DNA from: Chloroflexota bacterium
Lineage (GTDB): Bacteria > Chloroflexota > Anaerolineae > Aggregatilineales > Phototrophicaceae
Assembly (NCBI GenBank): GCA_026708115.1
Contig: JAPOVL010000033.1
Span: 106,519 to 170,518 of the forward strand
DNA: 64,000 nucleotides
Reading direction: 5' to 3'
Within the stretch, counting starts at the first letter, position 1; the number at the start of each line of letters is the position of its first letter. Shown here in pieces: positions 62,676-64,000 of the stretch. The translations under genes were made by a program, and so were the position numbers. The notes under the pieces were generated by a model, which saw nothing but the letters and a program-made list of their open reading frames with translations, ran no database searches and was not told where the DNA came from.

Positions 62676-63529
62676 GTCGTAGTTATGCCTTCAAATGCCT
62701 GAATAAACTGGCCAAGTCGCTTATCCGTTTGGAAGCTGACTGCCTTTGGGTCACGCGCCAGATTGATGCCCTTGAGATAGAGCGATTCGAATGCGCCCCC
62801 CGCCACAGTTTGCCAGCCAGCGCGCCCAGCTGCAATTGGCAGGATCGGCGCCAGGGAACAGGCGCTCACAAAGACCTCGGACGCCGTTTTCACCTTGTCC
62901 CGCGCCAACACGCCGCCATAACCAATGAATAGATCGACCTGTTCTTTTGCCGCAAGATCGCTGGCGCCGTCGCCGATCATGATGCGCCGTCCAGGCAAAT
63001 CGTCCGCCAGTTCGCTGATAATCTGGGACTTGCCCTTCGATACCGTCAGCGGACCTTCGTCGTAATCCAGATAGGTCTGGGCATGTTGGGTCTGTGGCTC
63101 GTGATAGCGCCACCATTGCCCGGACAGTTGGTTGTATTCCAATTCGACAGCGCGGATACGCGAGGCATCCACCCCCAGTCGCCGGCCGAAACCCTTGACG
63201 GCATCGATCAGTCCGCCACTGATGATGAAAACCTGCTTGCCCAGGTAATGGAGCGCCGCGATAACTTCGGCCGCGTCCTCGACCATGGTTTCCCAGTAGC
63301 GTTCCTCAATCGCCTTGAGCTGGGCGCGGGTGGGACGGATGGCGCGCAAGCGTTTTCCGTAGACTTCGGCGAGATCAAGCTCGCCGTCCATGGCTTTGCT
63401 GGTCAGCAAGCCGACGCGGTCCCCCTTGCCTTTGAAGCGAGCGAGCTCGTCAATGCCCTCGATAGCCGACAAGGTGCTGTCGCAGTCGAAGAAAATCAGG
63501 TCGTAGCTTTGCCAAGCGCTGTCGGGCAT
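62672..63529 (-). CDS. serB: Phosphoserine phosphatase-like HAD-IB protein
   Basis: 285 residues. FFDCDSTLSAIEGIDELA (motif I DxDST), FIISGGLIDAVKGF (motif II, Ser), YDEGPLTVSKGKSQII (Lys) and RRIMIGDGASDLAAKEQVD (motif IV GDGxxD) match phosphoserine phosphatase. The last step of serine synthesis, placed in one unit with serA. GAGG lies eight bases before the ATG. The C-terminal ~60 residues extend past the usual SerB length. Confidence 0.88.
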   Translation of the reverse strand: MPDSAWQSYDLIFFDCDSTLSAIEGIDELARFKGKGDRVGLLTSKAMDGELDLAEVYGKRLRAIRPTRAQLKAIEERYWETMVEDAAEVIAALHYLGKQVFIISGGLIDAVKGFGRRLGVDASRIRAVELEYNQLSGQWWRYHEPQTQHAQTYLDYDEGPLTVSKGKSQIISELADDLPGRRIMIGDGASDLAAKEQVDLFIGYGGVLARDKVKTASEVFVSACSLAPILPIAAGRAGWQTVAGGAFESLYLKGINLARDPKAVSFQTDKRLGQFIQAFEGITTT

Positions 63530-64000
63530 GTTCCTGTCCTCGGCGGATACCAGATCGTCATCATTATAGTCGCGCGCTCAGATATATGAACGGCGGTTTG
63601 CCGGGCTGCTTGCCAGCCGGCATGCAGAGCCGCTCGGGGCCGGCGCTTTGTGATGCGCAATTGGTCCTCAAATGCTGGGAAGATGCCCTCATTTTGCCCC
63701 CTTTTTGTGTAACCGTATAGATACAGTATGTATACGGGGGGGGGTACCCCCTGTCCAGATCTGAGGACATGACAATTTTCGTTGGGCAGATATTTGCGAC
63801 AAAACTTGGCAATTTTGGCGTGTTTTCGGGCGACCTGATAGGTCGCCCCTACAAGGCTTGTCCGGTATTGGGTCATGCTGACGCGCTTTTTGTACCCCTC
63901 ACCCCCCCGGCCCCTTGCCCCCCTCGGTCCCCCCGCTAAGCGGGGTGATCTTCACCCGAAAAAGTGGACACAGTTTTTGTCTAATTGGCACGCAACTCAT
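63530..64000. other. Intergenic region with low-complexity and palindromic stretches
   Basis: No gene seen. Contains a nine-G run within GGGGGTACCCCC near 63740, and at its right end long C-rich runs (63898-63935) next to CCCCGC-TAA-GCGGGG. The last 40 bases may start a neighbouring feature beyond the window. Confidence 0.55.
63713..63737. repeat. Perfect inverted repeat CCGTATA/TATACGG
   Basis: CCGTATA, an 11-base AT-rich centre, TATACGG, about 185 bases upstream of the serB-like start. Could be an operator site or a weak hairpin; no function assigned. Confidence 0.5.

Overview
The window looks like a chromosomal segment of a free-living bacterium, most likely a member of the Chloroflexota (Anaerolineae-like). 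This is an inference from gene content and not from a marker-gene search: a division and cell-wall cluster with two small CvpA-like membrane proteins between murC and murG, a class II (B12-dependent) ribonucleotide reductase, a VapBC-like module, LysM proteins, and a large family of GT-C type membrane glycosyltransferases. Base composition is moderate-to-high GC with little strand or composition shift. No phage, insertion sequence or CRISPR array is visible.

Left part (0-14.8 kb): a solute-binding protein, a LOG-family protein, and a tandem duplication in which the unit [LOG gene, secreted protein of unknown function, tRNA-Ser(CGA)] occurs twice, the second LOG copy being a decayed fragment. 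Then tadA, an acidic Cys-containing protein, a two-gene maltodextrin pathway (malQ and a GH13 enzyme), hisS with an unusual leader, a DinB-like protein, a membrane Fe-S oxidoreductase and a GNAT acetyltransferase.

Middle part (14.9-29.3 kb): the most striking region. Seven consecutive paralogous genes of about 630-650 codons each encode polytopic GT39/PMT-like glycosyltransferases with a shared exported C-terminal region, closed by a SAM-methyltransferase-like gene. All are on the + strand with gaps of 0 to 85 bases and so probably form one operon. They may build or decorate a cell-surface glycan; no substrate can be read from the sequence.

Next (29.3-42.3 kb): lpd, a ribbon-helix-helix/PIN toxin-antitoxin pair, a TrmH-type RNA methyltransferase, the infC-rpmI-rplT operon with a clear promoter and terminator, a LysM/ureohydrolase-like/P1-peptidase operon, a YdcF-like protein, a small accessory patch with a DUF2335-like protein, and nrdJ.

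Right part (42.8-58.3 kb): the dcw cluster on the minus strand in the order rsmH, ftsL, ftsI, mraY, murD, ftsW, murG, two CvpA-like genes, murC, murB, ftsQ, ftsA, ftsZ. mraZ, murE, murF and ddl are not present, and the FtsI homologue has a changed catalytic motif (SxxQ for SxxK, KAG for KTG). The window ends with divergent uvrC and a translationally coupled serine-biosynthesis operon (serB-like, HAD phosphatase, serA), then about 470 bases of low-complexity intergenic DNA.
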